Numbered from the stretch's first letter, positions 9,758 to 24,500 are shown. The stretch: 64,000 nt of DNA from Limanda limanda (GCF_963576545.1 NW_026870532.1:992001-1056000), one strand, 5' to 3'. The notes: generated by a model not told the origin, from the letters alone. Translations and numbers: made by a program.

Positions 9758-12700
9758 AAGTTATTCAAGAATATCTCTTTCTCCTATGTGCTTTCATCCC
9801 TAACCCTAACCCTTCCGAAAGTCGGAGAATCTCAAGGATGGTACCGATCGATGCGCGCTACCCCATTTAGTGGGGGTAGAGCCTACTTGCAAGTCTCTCC
9901 GACCTTCACAAAAAAAGTTATTCAAGAATATCTCTTTCTCCTATGTGCTTTCATCCCTAACCCTAACCCTTCCGAAAGTCGGAGAAGCTCAAGGATGGTA
10001 CCGATCGATGCGCGCTACCCCATTTAGTGGGGGTAGAGCCTACTTGCAAGTCTCTCCGACCTTCACAAAAAAAGTTATTCAAGAATATCTCCTCAGATTT
10101 GGGGGAATTTCGTCGGTCGACCTCTTCCGAAGGTCGTACAAGCTCGGGGATGGTACCAATCGATCCGCAGGACCCAAATTAGTCCAGATGCAACCACTTT
10201 CCAAGTCTCTCCGACCTTCACAAAAAAAGTTATTCAAGAATATCTCTTTCTCCTATGTGCTTTCATCCCTAACCCTATCCCTAACCCTTCCAAAAGTCGG
10301 AGAAGCTCAAGGATGGTACCGATCGATGCGCGCTACCCCATTTAGTGGGGGTAGAGCCTACTTGCAAGTCTCTCCGACCTTCACAAAAAAAGTTATTCAA
10401 GAATATCTCTTTCTCCTATGTGCTTTCATCCCTAACCCTAACCCTAACCCTTCCGAAAGTACGAGAAGCTCAAGGATGGTACCGATCGATGCGCGCTACC
10501 CCATTTAGTGGGGGTAGAGCCTACTTGCAAGTCTCTCCGACCTTCACAAAAAAAGTTATTCAAGAATATCTCTTTCTCCTATGTGCTTTCATCCCTAACC
10601 CTAACCCTAACCCTTCCGAAAGTCGGAGAAGCTCAAGGATGGTACCGATCGATGCGCGCTACCCCATTTAGTGGGGGTAGAGCCTACTTGCAAGTCTCTC
10701 CGACCTTCACAAAAAAAGTTATTCAAGAATATCTCCTCAGATTTGGGGGAATTTCGTCGGTCGACCTCTTCCGAAGGTCGTACAAGCTCGGGGATGGTAC
10801 CAATCGATCTGCAGGACCCAAATTAGTCCAGATGCAACCACTTTCCAAGTCTCTCCGACCTTCACAAAAAAAGTTATTCAAGAATATCTCTTTCTCCTAT
10901 GTGCTTTCATCCCTAACCCTAACCCTTCCGAAAGTCGGAGAAGCTCAAGGATGGTACCGATCGATGCGCGCTACCCCATTTAGTGGGGGTAGAGCCTACT
11001 TGCAAGTCTCTCCGACCTTCACAAAAAAAGTTATTCAAGAATATCTCCTCAGATTTGGGGGAATTTCGTCGGTCGACCTCTTCCGAAGGTCGTACAAGCT
11101 CGGGGATGGTACCAATCGATCCGCAGGACCCAAATTAGTCCAGATGCAACCACTTTCCAAGTCTCTCCGACCTTCACAAAAAAAGTTATTCAAGAATATC
11201 TCTTTCTCCTATGTGCTTTCATCCCTAACCCTAACCCTAACCCTTCCAAAAGTCGGAGAAGCTCAAGGATGGTACCGATCGATGCGCGCTACCCCATTTA
11301 GTGGGGGTAGAGCCTACTTGCAAGTCTCTCCGACCTTCACAAAAAAAGTTATTCAAGAATATCTCTTTCTCCTATGTGCTTTCATCCCTAACCCTAACCC
11401 TAACCCTTCCGAAAGTACGAGAAGCTCAAGGATGGTACCGATCGATGCGCGCTACCCCATTTAGTGGGGGTAGAGCCTACTTGCAAGTCTCTCCGACCTT
11501 CACAAAAAAAGTTATTCAAGAATATCTCTTTCTCCTATGTGCTTTCATCCCTAACCCTAACCCTAACCCTTCCGAAAGTCGGAGAAGCTCAAGGATGGTA
11601 CCGATCGATGCGCGCTACCCCATTTAGTGGGGGTAGAGCCTACTTGCAAGTCTCTCCGACCTTCACAAAAAAAGTTATTCAAGAATATCTCCTCAGATTT
11701 GGGGGAATTTCGTCGGTCGACCTCTTCCGAAGGTCGTACAAGCTCGGGGATGGTACCAATCGATCCGCAGGACCCAAATTAGTCCAGATGCAACCACTTT
11801 CCAAGTCTCTCCGACCTTCACAAAAAAAGTTATTCAAGAATATCTCTTTCTCCTATGTGCTTTCATCCCTAACCCTATCCCTAACCCTTCCAAAAGTCGG
11901 AGAAGCTCAAGGATGGTACCGATCGATGCGCGCTACCCCATTTAGTGGGGGTAGAGCCTACTTGCAAGTCTCTCCGACCTTCACAAAAAAAGTTATTCAA
12001 GAATATCTCTTTCTCCTATGTGCTTTCATCCCTAACCCTAACCCTAACCCTTCCGAAAGTACGAGAAGCTCAAGGATGGTACCGATCGATGCGCGCTACC
12101 CCATTTAGTGGGGGTAGAGCCTACTTGCAAGTCTCTCCGACCTTCACAAAAAAAGTTATTCAAGAATATCTCTTTCTCCTATGTGCTTTCATCCCTAACC
12201 CTAACCCTAACCCTTCCGAAAGTCGGAGAAGCTCAAGGATGGTACCGATCGATGCGCGCTACCCCATTTAGTGGGGGTAGAGCCTACTTGCAAGTCTCTC
12301 CGACCTTCACAAAAAAAGTTATTCAAGAATATCTCCTCAGATTTGGGGGAATTTCGTCGGTCGACCTCTTCCGAAGGTCGTACAAGCTCGGGGATGGTAC
12401 CAATCGATCTGCAGGACCCAAATTAGTCCAGATGCAACCACTTTCCAAGTCTCTCCGACCTTCACAAAAAAAGTTATTCAAGAATATCTCTTTCTCCTAT
12501 GTGCTTTCATCCCTAACCCTAACCCTTCCGAAAGTCGGAGAAGCTCAAGGATGGTACCGATCGATGCGCGCTACCCCATTTAGTGGGGGTAGAGCCTACT
12601 TGCAAGTCTCTCCGACCTTCACAAAAAAAGTTATTCAAGAATATCTCCTCAGATTTGGGGGAATTTCGTCGGTCGACCTCTTCCGAAGGTCGTACAAGCT

Positions 12701-15700
12701 CGGGGATGGTACCAATCGATCCGCAGGACCCAAATTAGTCCAGATGCAACCACTTTCCAAGTCTCTCCGACCTTCACAAAAAAAGTTATTCAAGAATATC
12801 TCTTTCTCCTATGTGCTTTCATCCCTAACCCTAACCCTAACCCTTCCAAAAGTCGGAGAAGCTCAAGGATGGTACCGATCGATGCGCGCTACCCCATTTA
12901 GTGGGGGTAGAGCCTACTTGCAAGTCTCTCCGACCTTCACAAAAAAAGTTATTCAAGAATATTTCTTTCTCCTATGTGCTTTCATCCCTAACCCTAACCC
13001 TAACCCTTCCGAAAGTACGAGAAGCTCAAGGATGGTACCGATCGATGCGCGCTACCCCATTTAGTGGGGGTAGAGCCTACTTGCAAGTCTCTCCGACCTT
13101 CACAAAAAAAGTTATTCAAGAATATCTCTTTCTCCTATGTGCTTTCATCCCTAACCCTAACCCTAACCCTTCCGAAAGTCGGAGAAGCTCAAGGATGGTA
13201 CCGATCGATGCGCGCTACCCCATTTAGTGGGGGTAGAGCCTACTTGCAAGTCTCTCCGACCTTCACAAAAAAAGTTATTCAAGAATATCTCCTCAGATTT
13301 GGGGGAATTTCGTCGGTCGACCTCTTCCGAAGGTCGTACAAGCTCGGGGATGGTACCAATCGATCTGCAGGACCCAAATTAGTCCAGATGCAACCACTTT
13401 CCAAGTCTCTCCGACCTTCACAAAAAAAGTTATTCAAGAATATCTCTTTCTCCTATGTGCTTTCATCCCTAACCCTAACCCTAACCCTTCCGAAAGTCGG
13501 AGAAGCTCAAGGATGGTACCGATCGATGCGCGCAACCCCATTTAGTGGGGGTAGAGCCTACTTGCAAGTCTCTCCGACCTTCACAAAAAAAGTTATTCAA
13601 GAATATCTCCTCAGATTTGGGGGAATTTCGTCGGTCGACCTCTTCCGAAGGTCTTACAAGCTCGGGGATGGTACCAATCGATCCGCAGGACCCAAATTAG
13701 TCCAGATGCAACCACTTTCCAAGTCTCTCCGACCTTCACAAAAAAAGTTATTCAAGAATATCTCTTTCTCCTATGTGCTTTCATCCCTAACCCTAACCCT
13801 AACCCTTCCGAAAGTCGGAGAAGCTCAAGGATGGTACCGATCGATGCGCGCTACCCCATTTAGTGGGGGTAGAGCCTACTTGCAAGTCTCTCCGACCTTC
13901 ACAAAAAAAGTTATTCAAGAATATCTCTTTCTCCTATGTGCTTTCATCCCTAACCCTAACCCTAACCCTTCCGAAAGTCGGAGAAGCTCAAGGATGGTAC
14001 CGATCGATGCGCGCAACCCCATTTAGTGGGGGTAGAGCCTACTTGCAAGTCTCTCCGACCTTCACAAAAAAAGTTATTCAAGAATATCTCCTCAGATTTG
14101 GGGGAATTTCGTCGGTCGACCTCTTCCGAAGGTCGTACAAGCTCGGGGATGGTACCAATCGATCCGCAGGACCCAAATTAGTCCAGATGCAACCACTTTC
14201 CAAGTCTCTCCGACCTTCACAAAAAAAGTTATTCAAGAATATCTCTTTCTCCTATGTGCTTTCATCCCTAACCCTAACCCTAACCCTTCCGAAAGTCGGA
14301 GAAGCTCAAGGATGGTACCGATCGATGCGCGCTACCCCATTTAGTGGGGGTAGAGCCTACTTGCAAGTCTCTCCGACCTTCACAAAAAAAGTTATTCAAG
14401 AATATCTCTTTCTCCTATGTGCTTTCATCCCTAACCCTAACCCTAACCCTTCCGAAAGTCGGAGAAGCTCAAGGATGGTACCGATCGATGCGCGCTACCC
14501 CATTTAGTGGGGGTAGAGCCTACTTGCAAGTCTCTCCGACCTTCACAAAAAAAGTTATTCAAGAATATCTCCTCAGATTTGGGGGAATTTCGTCGGTCGA
14601 CCTCTTCCGAAGGTCGTACAAGCTCGGGGATGGTACCAATCGATCCGCAGGACCCAAATTAGTCCAGATGCAACCACTTTCCAAGTCTCTCCGACCTTCA
14701 CAAAAAAAGTTATTCAAGAATATCTCTTTCTCCTATGTGCTTTCATCCCTAACCCTAACCCTAACCCTTCCGAAAGTCGGAGAAGCTCAAGGATGGTACC
14801 GATCGATGCGCGCTACCCCATTTAGTGGGGGTAGAGCCTACTTGCAAGTCTCTCCGACGTTCACAAAAAACGTTATTCAAGAATATCTCTTTCTCCTATG
14901 TGCTTTCATCCCTAACCCTAACCCTAACCCTTCCGAAAGTCGGAGAAGCTCAAGGATGGTACCGATCGATGCGCGCTACCCCATTTAGTGGGGGTAGAGC
15001 CTACTTGCAAGTCTCTCCGACCTTCACAAAAAAAGTTATTCAAGAATATCTCCTCAGATTTGGGGGAATTTCGTCGGTCGACCTCTTCCGAAGGTCGTAC
15101 AAGCTCGGGGATGGTACCAATCGATCCGCAGGACCCAAATTAGTCCAGATGCAACCACTTTCCAAGTCTCTCCGACCTTCACAAAAAAAGTTATTCAAGA
15201 ATATCTCTTTCTCCTATGTGCTTTCATCCCTAACCCTAACCCTAACCCTTCCGAAAGTCGGAGAAGCTCAAGGATGGTACCGATCGATGCGCGCTACCCC
15301 ATTTAGTGGGGGTAGAGCCTACTTGCAAGTCTCTCCGACCTTCACAAAAAAAGTTATTCAAGAATATCTCTTTCTCCTATGTGCTTTCATCCCTAACCCT
15401 AACCCTAACCCTTCCGAAAGTCGGAGAAGCTCAAGGATGGTACCGATCGATGCGCGCTACCCCATTTAGTGGGGGTAGAGCCTACTTGCAAGTCTCTCCG
15501 ACCTTCACAAAAAACGTTATTCAAGAATATCTCTTTCTCCTAGATGCTTTCATCCCTAACCCTAACCCTAACCCTTCCGAAAGTCGGAGAAGCTCAAGGA
15601 TGGTACCGATCGATGCGCGCTACCCCATTTAGTGGGGGTAGAGCCTACTTGCAAGTCTCTCCGACCTTCACAAAAAACGTTATTCAAGAATATCTCTTTC

Positions 15701-15839
15701 TCCTATGTGCTTTCATCCCTAACCCTAACCCTAACCCTTCCGAAAGTCGGAAAAGCTCAAGGATGGTACCGATCGATGCGCGCTACCCCATTTAGTGGGG
15801 GTAGAGCCTACTTGCAAGTCTCTCCGACCTTCACAAAAA
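9758..15839. repeat. Family I higher-order unit 3, 6082 bp
   Basis: Thirty-eight monomers: aaBAAABaBAAABAAABaBAAABABAABAABAABAAAA; lengths sum to exactly 6082. The 1600-bp block is tandemly doubled (10072-11671 and 11672-13271). All markers of unit 2 recur: AATATTTC (second block, near 12960), GACGTTC plus AAACGTT near 14858-14873, CTAGATGCT near 15541 and GGAAAAGC near 15750. It is followed in phase by another copy starting at 15840. Confidence 0.92.
10072..13271. repeat. Tandem doubling of the 1600-bp block in unit 3
   Basis: Two copies (10072-11671, 11672-13271) of BAAABaBAAA, exactly 1600 bp each. Both contain the CCCTAT hexamer variant, CTTCCAAAAG and GTACGAG in the same places. The second copy alone has AATATTTC, showing it is the one matching unit 2. 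A single copy is present in units 1 and 2, so this is a later local duplication or, less likely, a loss in the earlier units. Confidence 0.9.
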
Positions 15840-18800
15840 AAGTTATTCAAGAATATCTCTTTCTCCTATGTGCTTTCATCCCTAACCCTAACCCTTCCGA
15901 AAGTCGGAGAATCTCAAGGATGGTACCGATCGATGCGCGCTACCCCATTTAGTGGGGGTAGAGCCTACTTGCAAGTCTCTCCGACCTTCACAAAAAAAGT
16001 TATTCAAGAATATCTCTTTCTCCTATGTGCTTTCATCCCTAACCCTAACCCTTCCGAAAGTCGGAGAAGCTCAAGGATGGTACCGATCGATGCGCGCTAC
16101 CCCATTTAGTGGGGGTAGAGCCTACTTGCAAGTCTCTCCGACCTTCACAAAAAAAGTTATTCAAGAATATCTCCTCAGATTTGGGGGAATTTCGTCGGTC
16201 GACCTCTTCCGAAGGTCGTACAAGCTCGGGGATGGTACCAATCGATCCGCAGGACCCAAATTAGTCCAGATGCAACCACTTTCCAAGTCTCTCCGACCTT
16301 CACAAAAAAAGTTATTCAAGAATATCTCTTTCTCCTATGTGCTTTCATCCCTAACCCTATCCCTAACCCTTCCAAAAGTCGGAGAAGCTCAAGGATGGTA
16401 CCGATCGATGCGCGCTACCCCATTTAGTGGGGGTAGAGCCTACTTGCAAGTCTCTCCGACCTTCACAAAAAAAGTTATTCAAGAATATCTCTTTCTCCTA
16501 TGTGCTTTCATCCCTAACCCTAACCCTAACCCTTCCGAAAGTACGAGAAGCTCAAGGATGGTACCGATCGATGCGCGCTACCCCATTTAGTGGGGGTAGA
16601 GCCTACTTGCAAGTCTCTCCGACCTTCACAAAAAAAGTTATTCAAGAATATCTCTTTCTCCTATGTGCTTTCATCCCTAACCCTAACCCTAACCCTTCCG
16701 AAAGTCGGAGAAGCTCAAGGATGGTACCGATCGATGCGCGCTACCCCATTTAGTGGGGGTAGAGCCTACTTGCAAGTCTCTCCGACCTTCACAAAAAAAG
16801 TTATTCAAGAATATCTCCTCAGATTTGGGGGAATTTCGTCGGTCGACCTCTTCCGAAGGTCGTACAAGCTCGGGGATGGTACCAATCGATCTGCAGGACC
16901 CAAATTAGTCCAGATGCAACCACTTTCCAAGTCTCTCCGACCTTCACAAAAAAAGTTATTCAAGAATATCTCTTTCTCCTATGTGCTTTCATCCCTAACC
17001 CTAACCCTTCCGAAAGTCGGAGAAGCTCAAGGATGGTACCGATCGATGCGCGCTACCCCATTTAGTGGGGGTAGAGCCTACTTGCAAGTCTCTCCGACCT
17101 TCACAAAAAAAGTTATTCAAGAATATCTCCTCAGATTTGGGGGAATTTCGTCGGTCGACCTCTTCCGAAGGTCGTACAAGCTCGGGGATGGTACCAATCG
17201 ATCCGCAGGACCCAAATTAGTCCAGATGCAACCACTTTCCAAGTCTCTCCGACCTTCACAAAAAAAGTTATTCAAGAATATCTCTTTCTCCTATGTGCTT
17301 TCATCCCTAACCCTAACCCTAACCCTTCCAAAAGTCGGAGAAGCTCAAGGATGGTACCGATCGATGCGCGCTACCCCATTTAGTGGGGGTAGAGCCTACT
17401 TGCAAGTCTCTCCGACCTTCACAAAAAAAGTTATTCAAGAATATCTCTTTCTCCTATGTGCTTTCATCCCTAACCCTAACCCTAACCCTTCCGAAAGTAC
17501 GAGAAGCTCAAGGATGGTACCGATCGATGCGCGCTACCCCATTTAGTGGGGGTAGAGCCTACTTGCAAGTCTCTCCGACCTTCACAAAAAAAGTTATTCA
17601 AGAATATCTCTTTCTCCTATGTGCTTTCATCCCTAACCCTAACCCTAACCCTTCCGAAAGTCGGAGAAGCTCAAGGATGGTACCGATCGATGCGCGCTAC
17701 CCCATTTAGTGGGGGTAGAGCCTACTTGCAAGTCTCTCCGACCTTCACAAAAAAAGTTATTCAAGAATATCTCCTCAGATTTGGGGGAATTTCGTCGGTC
17801 GACCTCTTCCGAAGGTCGTACAAGCTCGGGGATGGTACCAATCGATCCGCAGGACCCAAATTAGTCCAGATGCAACCACTTTCCAAGTCTCTCCGACCTT
17901 CACAAAAAAAGTTATTCAAGAATATCTCTTTCTCCTATGTGCTTTCATCCCTAACCCTATCCCTAACCCTTCCAAAAGTCGGAGAAGCTCAAGGATGGTA
18001 CCGATCGATGCGCGCTACCCCATTTAGTGGGGGTAGAGCCTACTTGCAAGTCTCTCCGACCTTCACAAAAAAAGTTATTCAAGAATATCTCTTTCTCCTA
18101 TGTGCTTTCATCCCTAACCCTAACCCTAACCCTTCCGAAAGTACGAGAAGCTCAAGGATGGTACCGATCGATGCGCGCTACCCCATTTAGTGGGGGTAGA
18201 GCCTACTTGCAAGTCTCTCCGACCTTCACAAAAAAAGTTATTCAAGAATATCTCTTTCTCCTATGTGCTTTCATCCCTAACCCTAACCCTAACCCTTCCG
18301 AAAGTCGGAGAAGCTCAAGGATGGTACCGATCGATGCGCGCTACCCCATTTAGTGGGGGTAGAGCCTACTTGCAAGTCTCTCCGACCTTCACAAAAAAAG
18401 TTATTCAAGAATATCTCCTCAGATTTGGGGGAATTTCGTCGGTCGACCTCTTCCGAAGGTCGTACAAGCTCGGGGATGGTACCAATCGATCTGCAGGACC
18501 CAAATTAGTCCAGATGCAACCACTTTCCAAGTCTCTCCGACCTTCACAAAAAAAGTTATTCAAGAATATCTCTTTCTCCTATGTGCTTTCATCCCTAACC
18601 CTAACCCTTCCGAAAGTCGGAGAAGCTCAAGGATGGTACCGATCGATGCGCGCTACCCCATTTAGTGGGGGTAGAGCCTACTTGCAAGTCTCTCCGACCT
18701 TCACAAAAAAAGTTATTCAAGAATATCTCCTCAGATTTGGGGGAATTTCGTCGGTCGACCTCTTCCGAAGGTCGTACAAGCTCGGGGATGGTACCAATCG

Positions 18801-21594
18801 ATCCGCAGGACCCAAATTAGTCCAGATGCAACCACTTTCCAAGTCTCTCCGACCTTCACAAAAAAAGTTATTCAAGAATATCTCTTTCTCCTATGTGCTT
18901 TCATCCCTAACCCTAACCCTAACCCTTCCAAAAGTCGGAGAAGCTCAAGGATGGTACCGATCGATGCGCGCTACCCCATTTAGTGGGGGTAGAGCCTACT
19001 TGCAAGTCTCTCCGACCTTCACAAAAAAAGTTATTCAAGAATATCTCTTTCTCCTATGTGCTTTCATCCCTAACCCTAACCCTAACCCTTCCGAAAGTAC
19101 GAGAAGCTCAAGGATGGTACCGATCGATGCGCGCTACCCCATTTAGTGGGGGTAGAGCCTACTTGCAAGTCTCTCCGACCTTCACAAAAAAAGTTATTCA
19201 AGAATATCTCTTTCTCCTATGTGCTTTCATCCCTAACCCTAACCCTAACCCTTCCGAAAGTCGGAGAAGCTCAAGGATGGTACCGATCGATGCGCGCTAC
19301 CCCATTTAGTGGGGGTAGAGCCTACTTGCAAGTCTCTCCGACCTTCACAAAAAAAGTTATTCAAGAATATCTCCTCAGATTTGGGGGAATTTCGTCGGTC
19401 GACCTCTTCCGAAGGTCGTACAAGCTCGGGGATGGTACCAATCGATCTGCAGGACCCAAATTAGTCCAGATGCAACCACTTTCCAAGTCTCTCCGACCTT
19501 CACAAAAAAAGTTATTCAAGAATATCTCTTTCTCCTATGTGCTTTCATCCCTAACCCTAACCCTAACCCTTCCGAAAGTCGGAGAAGCTCAAGGATGGTA
19601 CCGATCGATGCGCGCAACCCCATTTAGTGGGGGTAGAGCCTACTTGCAAGTCTCTCCGACCTTCACAAAAAAAGTTATTCAAGAATATCTCCTCAGATTT
19701 GGGGGAATTTCGTCGGTCGACCTCTTCCGAAGGTCTTACAAGCTCGGGGATGGTACCAATCGATCCGCAGGACCCAAATTAGTCCAGATGCAACCACTTT
19801 CCAAGTCTCTCCGACCTTCACAAAAAAAGTTATTCAAGAATATCTCTTTCTCCTATGTGCTTTCATCCCTAACCCTAACCCTAACCCTTCCGAAAGTCGG
19901 AGAAGCTCAAGGATGGTACCGATCGATGCGCGCTACCCCATTTAGTGGGGGTAGAGCCTACTTGCAAGTCTCTCCGACCTTCACAAAAAAAGTTATTCAA
20001 GAATATCTCTTTCTCCTATGTGCTTTCATCCCTAACCCTAACCCTAACCCTTCCGAAAGTCGGAGAAGCTCAAGGATGGTACCGATCGATGCGCGCAACC
20101 CCATTTAGTGGGGGTAGAGCCTACTTGCAAGTCTCTCCGACCTTCACAAAAAAAGTTATTCAAGAATATCTCCTCAGATTTGGGGGAATTTCGTCGGTCG
20201 ACCTCTTCCGAAGGTCGTACAAGCTCGGGGATGGTACCAATCGATCCGCAGGACCCAAATTAGTCCAGATGCAACCACTTTCCAAGTCTCTCCGACCTTC
20301 ACAAAAAAAGTTATTCAAGAATATCTCTTTCTCCTATGTGCTTTCATCCCTAACCCTAACCCTAACCCTTCCGAAAGTCGGAGAAGCTCAAGGATGGTAC
20401 CGATCGATGCGCGCTACCCCATTTAGTGGGGGTAGAGCCTACTTGCAAGTCTCTCCGACCTTCACAAAAAAAGTTATTCAAGAATATCTCTTTCTCCTAT
20501 GTGCTTTCATCCCTAACCCTAACCCTAACCCTTCCGAAAGTCGGAGAAGCTCAAGGATGGTACCGATCGATGCGCGCTACCCCATTTAGTGGGGGTAGAG
20601 CCTACTTGCAAGTCTCTCCGACCTTCAAAAAAAAGTTATTCAAGAATATCTCCTCAGATTTGGGGGAATTTCGTCGGTCGACCTCTTCCGAAGGTCGTAC
20701 AAGCTCGGGGATGGTACCAATCGATCCGCAGGACCCAAATTAGTCCAGATGCAACCACTTTCCAAGTCTCTCCGACCTTCACAAAAAAAGTTATTCAAGA
20801 ATATCTCTTTCTCCTATGTGCTTTCATCCCTAACCCTAACCCTAACCCTTCCGAAAGTCGGAGAAGCTCAAGGATGGTACCGATCGATGCGCGCTACCCC
20901 ATTTAGTGGGGGTAGAGCCTACTTGCAAGTCTCTCCGACGTTCACAAAAAACGTTATTCAAGAATATCTCTTTCTCCTATGTGCTTTCATCCCTAACCCT
21001 AACCCTAACCCTTCCGAAAGTCGGAGAAGCTCAAGGATGGTACCGATCGATGCGCGTTACCCCATTTAGTGGGGGTAGAGCCTACTTGCAAGTCTCTCCG
21101 ACCTTCACAAAAAAAGTTATTCAAGAATATCTCCTCAGATTTGGGGGAATTTCGTCGGTCGACCTCTTCCGAAGGTCGTACAAGCTCGGGGATGGTACCA
21201 ATCGATCCGCAGGACCCAAATTAGTCCAGATGCAACCACTTTCCAAGTCTCTCCGACCTTCACAAAAAAAGTTATTCAAGAATATCTCTTTCTCCTATGT
21301 GCTTTCATCCCTAACCCTAACCCTAACCCTTCCGAAAGTCGGAGAAGCTCAAGGATGGTACCGATCGATGCGCGCTACCCAATTTAGTGGGGGTAGAGCC
21401 TACTTGCAAGTCTCTCCGACCTTCACAAAAAAAGTTATTCAAGAATATCTCTTTCTCCTATGTGCTTTCATCCCTAACCCTAACCCTAACCCTTCCGAAA
21501 GTCGGAGAAGCTCAAGGATGGTACCGATCGATGCGCGCTACCCCATTTAGTGGGGGTAGAGCCTACTTGCAAGTCTCTCCGACCTTCACAAAAA
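15840..21594. repeat. Family I higher-order unit 4, about 5755 bp, merging into the 5136-bp family
   Basis: Matches unit 3 at 6082-bp spacing (6081 after one deleted C after 20627). It keeps the doubled 1600-bp block (16154-17753, 17754-19353), but both blocks here lack AATATTTC. After about 21.6 kb the order changes: four extra A monomers and a B are inserted relative to unit 3 before the GGAAAAGC marker near 22638. From 19827 onward it is also the first copy of the 5136-bp repeat, so the two families share sequence. Confidence 0.85.
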
Positions 21595-24500
21595 ACGTTA
21601 TTCAAGAATATCTCTTTCTCCTATGTGCTTTCATCCCTAACCCTAACCCTAACCCTTCCGAAAGTCGGAGAAGCTCAAGGATGGTACCGATCGATGCGCG
21701 CTACCCCATTTAGTGGGGGTAGAGCCTACTTGCAAGTCTCTCCGACCTTCACAAAAAACGTTATTCAAGAATATCTCTTTCTCCTATGTGCTTTCATCCC
21801 TAACCCTAACCCTAACCCTTCCGAAAGTCGGAGAAGCTCAAGGATGGTACCGATCGATGCGCGCTACCCCATTTAGTGGGGGTAGAGCCTACTTGCAAGT
21901 CTCTCCGACCTTCACAAAAAAAGTTATTCAAGAATATCTCTTTCTCCTATGTGCTTTCATCCCTAACCCTAACCCTAACCCTTCCGAAAGTCGGAGAAGC
22001 TCAAGGATGGTACCGATCGATGCGCGCTACCCCATTTAGTGGGGGTAGAGCCTACTTGCAAGTCTCTCCGACCTTCACAAAAAAAGTTATTCAAGAATAT
22101 CTCCTCAGATTTGGGGGAATTTCGTCGGTCGACCTCTTCCGAAGGTCGTACAAGCTCGGGGATGGTACCAATCGATCCGCAGGACCCAAATTAGTCCAGA
22201 TGCAACCACTTTCCAAGTCTCTCCGACCTTCACAAAAAAAGTTATTCAAGAATATCTCTTTCTCCTATGTGCTTTCATCCCTAACCCTAACCCTAACCCT
22301 TCCGAAAGTCGGAGAAGCTCAAAGATGGTACCGATCGATGCGCGCTACCCCATTTAGTGGGGGTAGAGCCTACTTGCAAGTCTCTCCGACCTTCACAAAA
22401 AACGTTATTCAAGAATATCTCTTTCTCCTATGTGCTTTCATCCCTAACCCTAACCCTAACCCTTCCGAAAGTCGGAGAAGCTCAAGGATGGTACCGATCG
22501 ATGTGCGCTACCCCATTTAGTGGGGGTAGAGCCTACTTGCAAGTCTCTCCGACCTTCACAAAAAAAGTTATTCAAGAATATCTCTTTCTCCTATGTGCTT
22601 TCATCCCTAACCCTAACCCTAACCCTTCCGAAAGCCGGAAAAGCTCAAGGATGGTACCGATCGATGCGCGCTACCCCATTTAGTGGGGGTAGAGCCTACT
22701 TGCAAGTCTCTCCGACCTTCACAAAAAAAGTTATTCAAGAATATCTCTTTCTCCTATGTGCTTTCATCCCTAACCCTAACCCTTCCGAAAGTCGGAGAAG
22801 CTCAAGGATGGTACCGATCGATGCGCGCTACCCCATTTAGTGGGGGTAGAGCCTACTTGCAAGTCTCTCCGACCTTCACAAAAAAAGTTATTCAAGAATA
22901 TCTCCTCAGATTTGGGGGAATTTCGTCGGTCGACCTCTTCCGAAGGTCGTACAAGCTCGGGGATGGTACCAATCGATCCGCAGGACCCAAATTAGTCCAG
23001 ATGCAACCACTTTCCAAGTCTCTCCGACCTTCACAAAAAAGTTATTCAAGAATATCTCTTTCTCCTATGTGCTTTCATCCCTAACCCTAACCCTAACCCT
23101 TCCAAAAGTCGGAGAAGCTCAAGGATGGTACCGATCGATGCGCGCTACCCCATTTAGTGGGGGTAGAGCCTACTTGCAAGTCTCTCCGACCTTCACAAAA
23201 AAAGTTATTCAAGAATATCTCTTTCTCCTATGTGCTTTCATCCCTAACCCTAACCCTAACCCTTCCGAAAGTACGAGAAGCTCAAGGATGGTACTGATCG
23301 ATGCGCGCTACCCCATTTAGTGGGGGTAGAGCCTACTTGCAAGTCTCTCCGACCTTCACAAAAAAAGTTATTCAAGAATATCTCTTTCTCCTATGTGCTT
23401 TCATCCCTAACCCTAACCCTAACCCTTCCGAAAGTCGGAGAAGCTCAAGGATGGTACCGATCGATGCGCGCTACCCCATTTAGTGGGGGTAGAGCCTACT
23501 TGCAAGTCTCTCCGACCTTCACAAAAAAAGTTATTCAAGAATATCTCCTCAGATTTGGGGGAATTTCGTCGGTCGACCTCTTCCGAAGATCGTACAAGCT
23601 CGGGGATGGTACCAATCGATCTGCAGGACCCAAATTAGTCCAGATGCAACCACTTTCCAAGTCTCTCCGACCTTCACAAAAAAAGTTATTCAAGAATATC
23701 TCTTTCTCCTATGTGCTTTCATCCCTAACCCTAACCCTAACCCTTCCGAAAGTCGGAGAAGCTCAAGGATGGTACCGATCGATGCGCGCAACCCCATTTA
23801 GTGGGGGTAGAGCCTACTTGCAAGTCTCTCCGACCTTCACAAAAAAAGTTATTCAAGAATATCTCCTCAGATTTGGGGGAATTTCGTCGGTCGACCTCTT
23901 CCGAAGGTCTTACAAGCTCGGGGATGGTACCAATCGATCCGCAGGACCCAAATTAGTCCAGATGCAACCACTTTCCAAGTCTCTCCGACCTTCACAAAAA
24001 AAGTTATTCAAGAATATCTCTTTCTCCTATGTGCTTTCATCCCTAACCCTAACCCTAACCCTTCCGAAAGTCGGAGAAGCTCAAGGATGGTACCGATCGA
24101 TGCGCGCTACCCCATTTAGTGGGGGTAGAGCCTACTTGCAAGTCTCTCCGACCTTCACAAAAAAAGTTATTCAAGAATATCTCTTTCTCCTATGTGCTTT
24201 CATCCCTAACCCTAACCCTAACCCTTCCGAAAGTCGGAGAAGCTCAAGGATGGTACCGATCGATGCGCGCAACCCCATTTAGTGGGGGTAGAGCCTACTT
24301 GCAAGTCTCTCCGACCTTCACAAAAAAAGTTATTCAAGAATATCTCCTCAGATTTGGGGGAATTTCGTCGGTCGACCTCTTCCGAAGGTCGTACAAGCTC
24401 GGGGATGGTACCAATCGATCCGCAGGACCCAAATTAGTCCAGATGCAACCACTTTCCAAGTCTCTCCGACCTTCACAAAAAAAGTTATTCAAGAATATCT

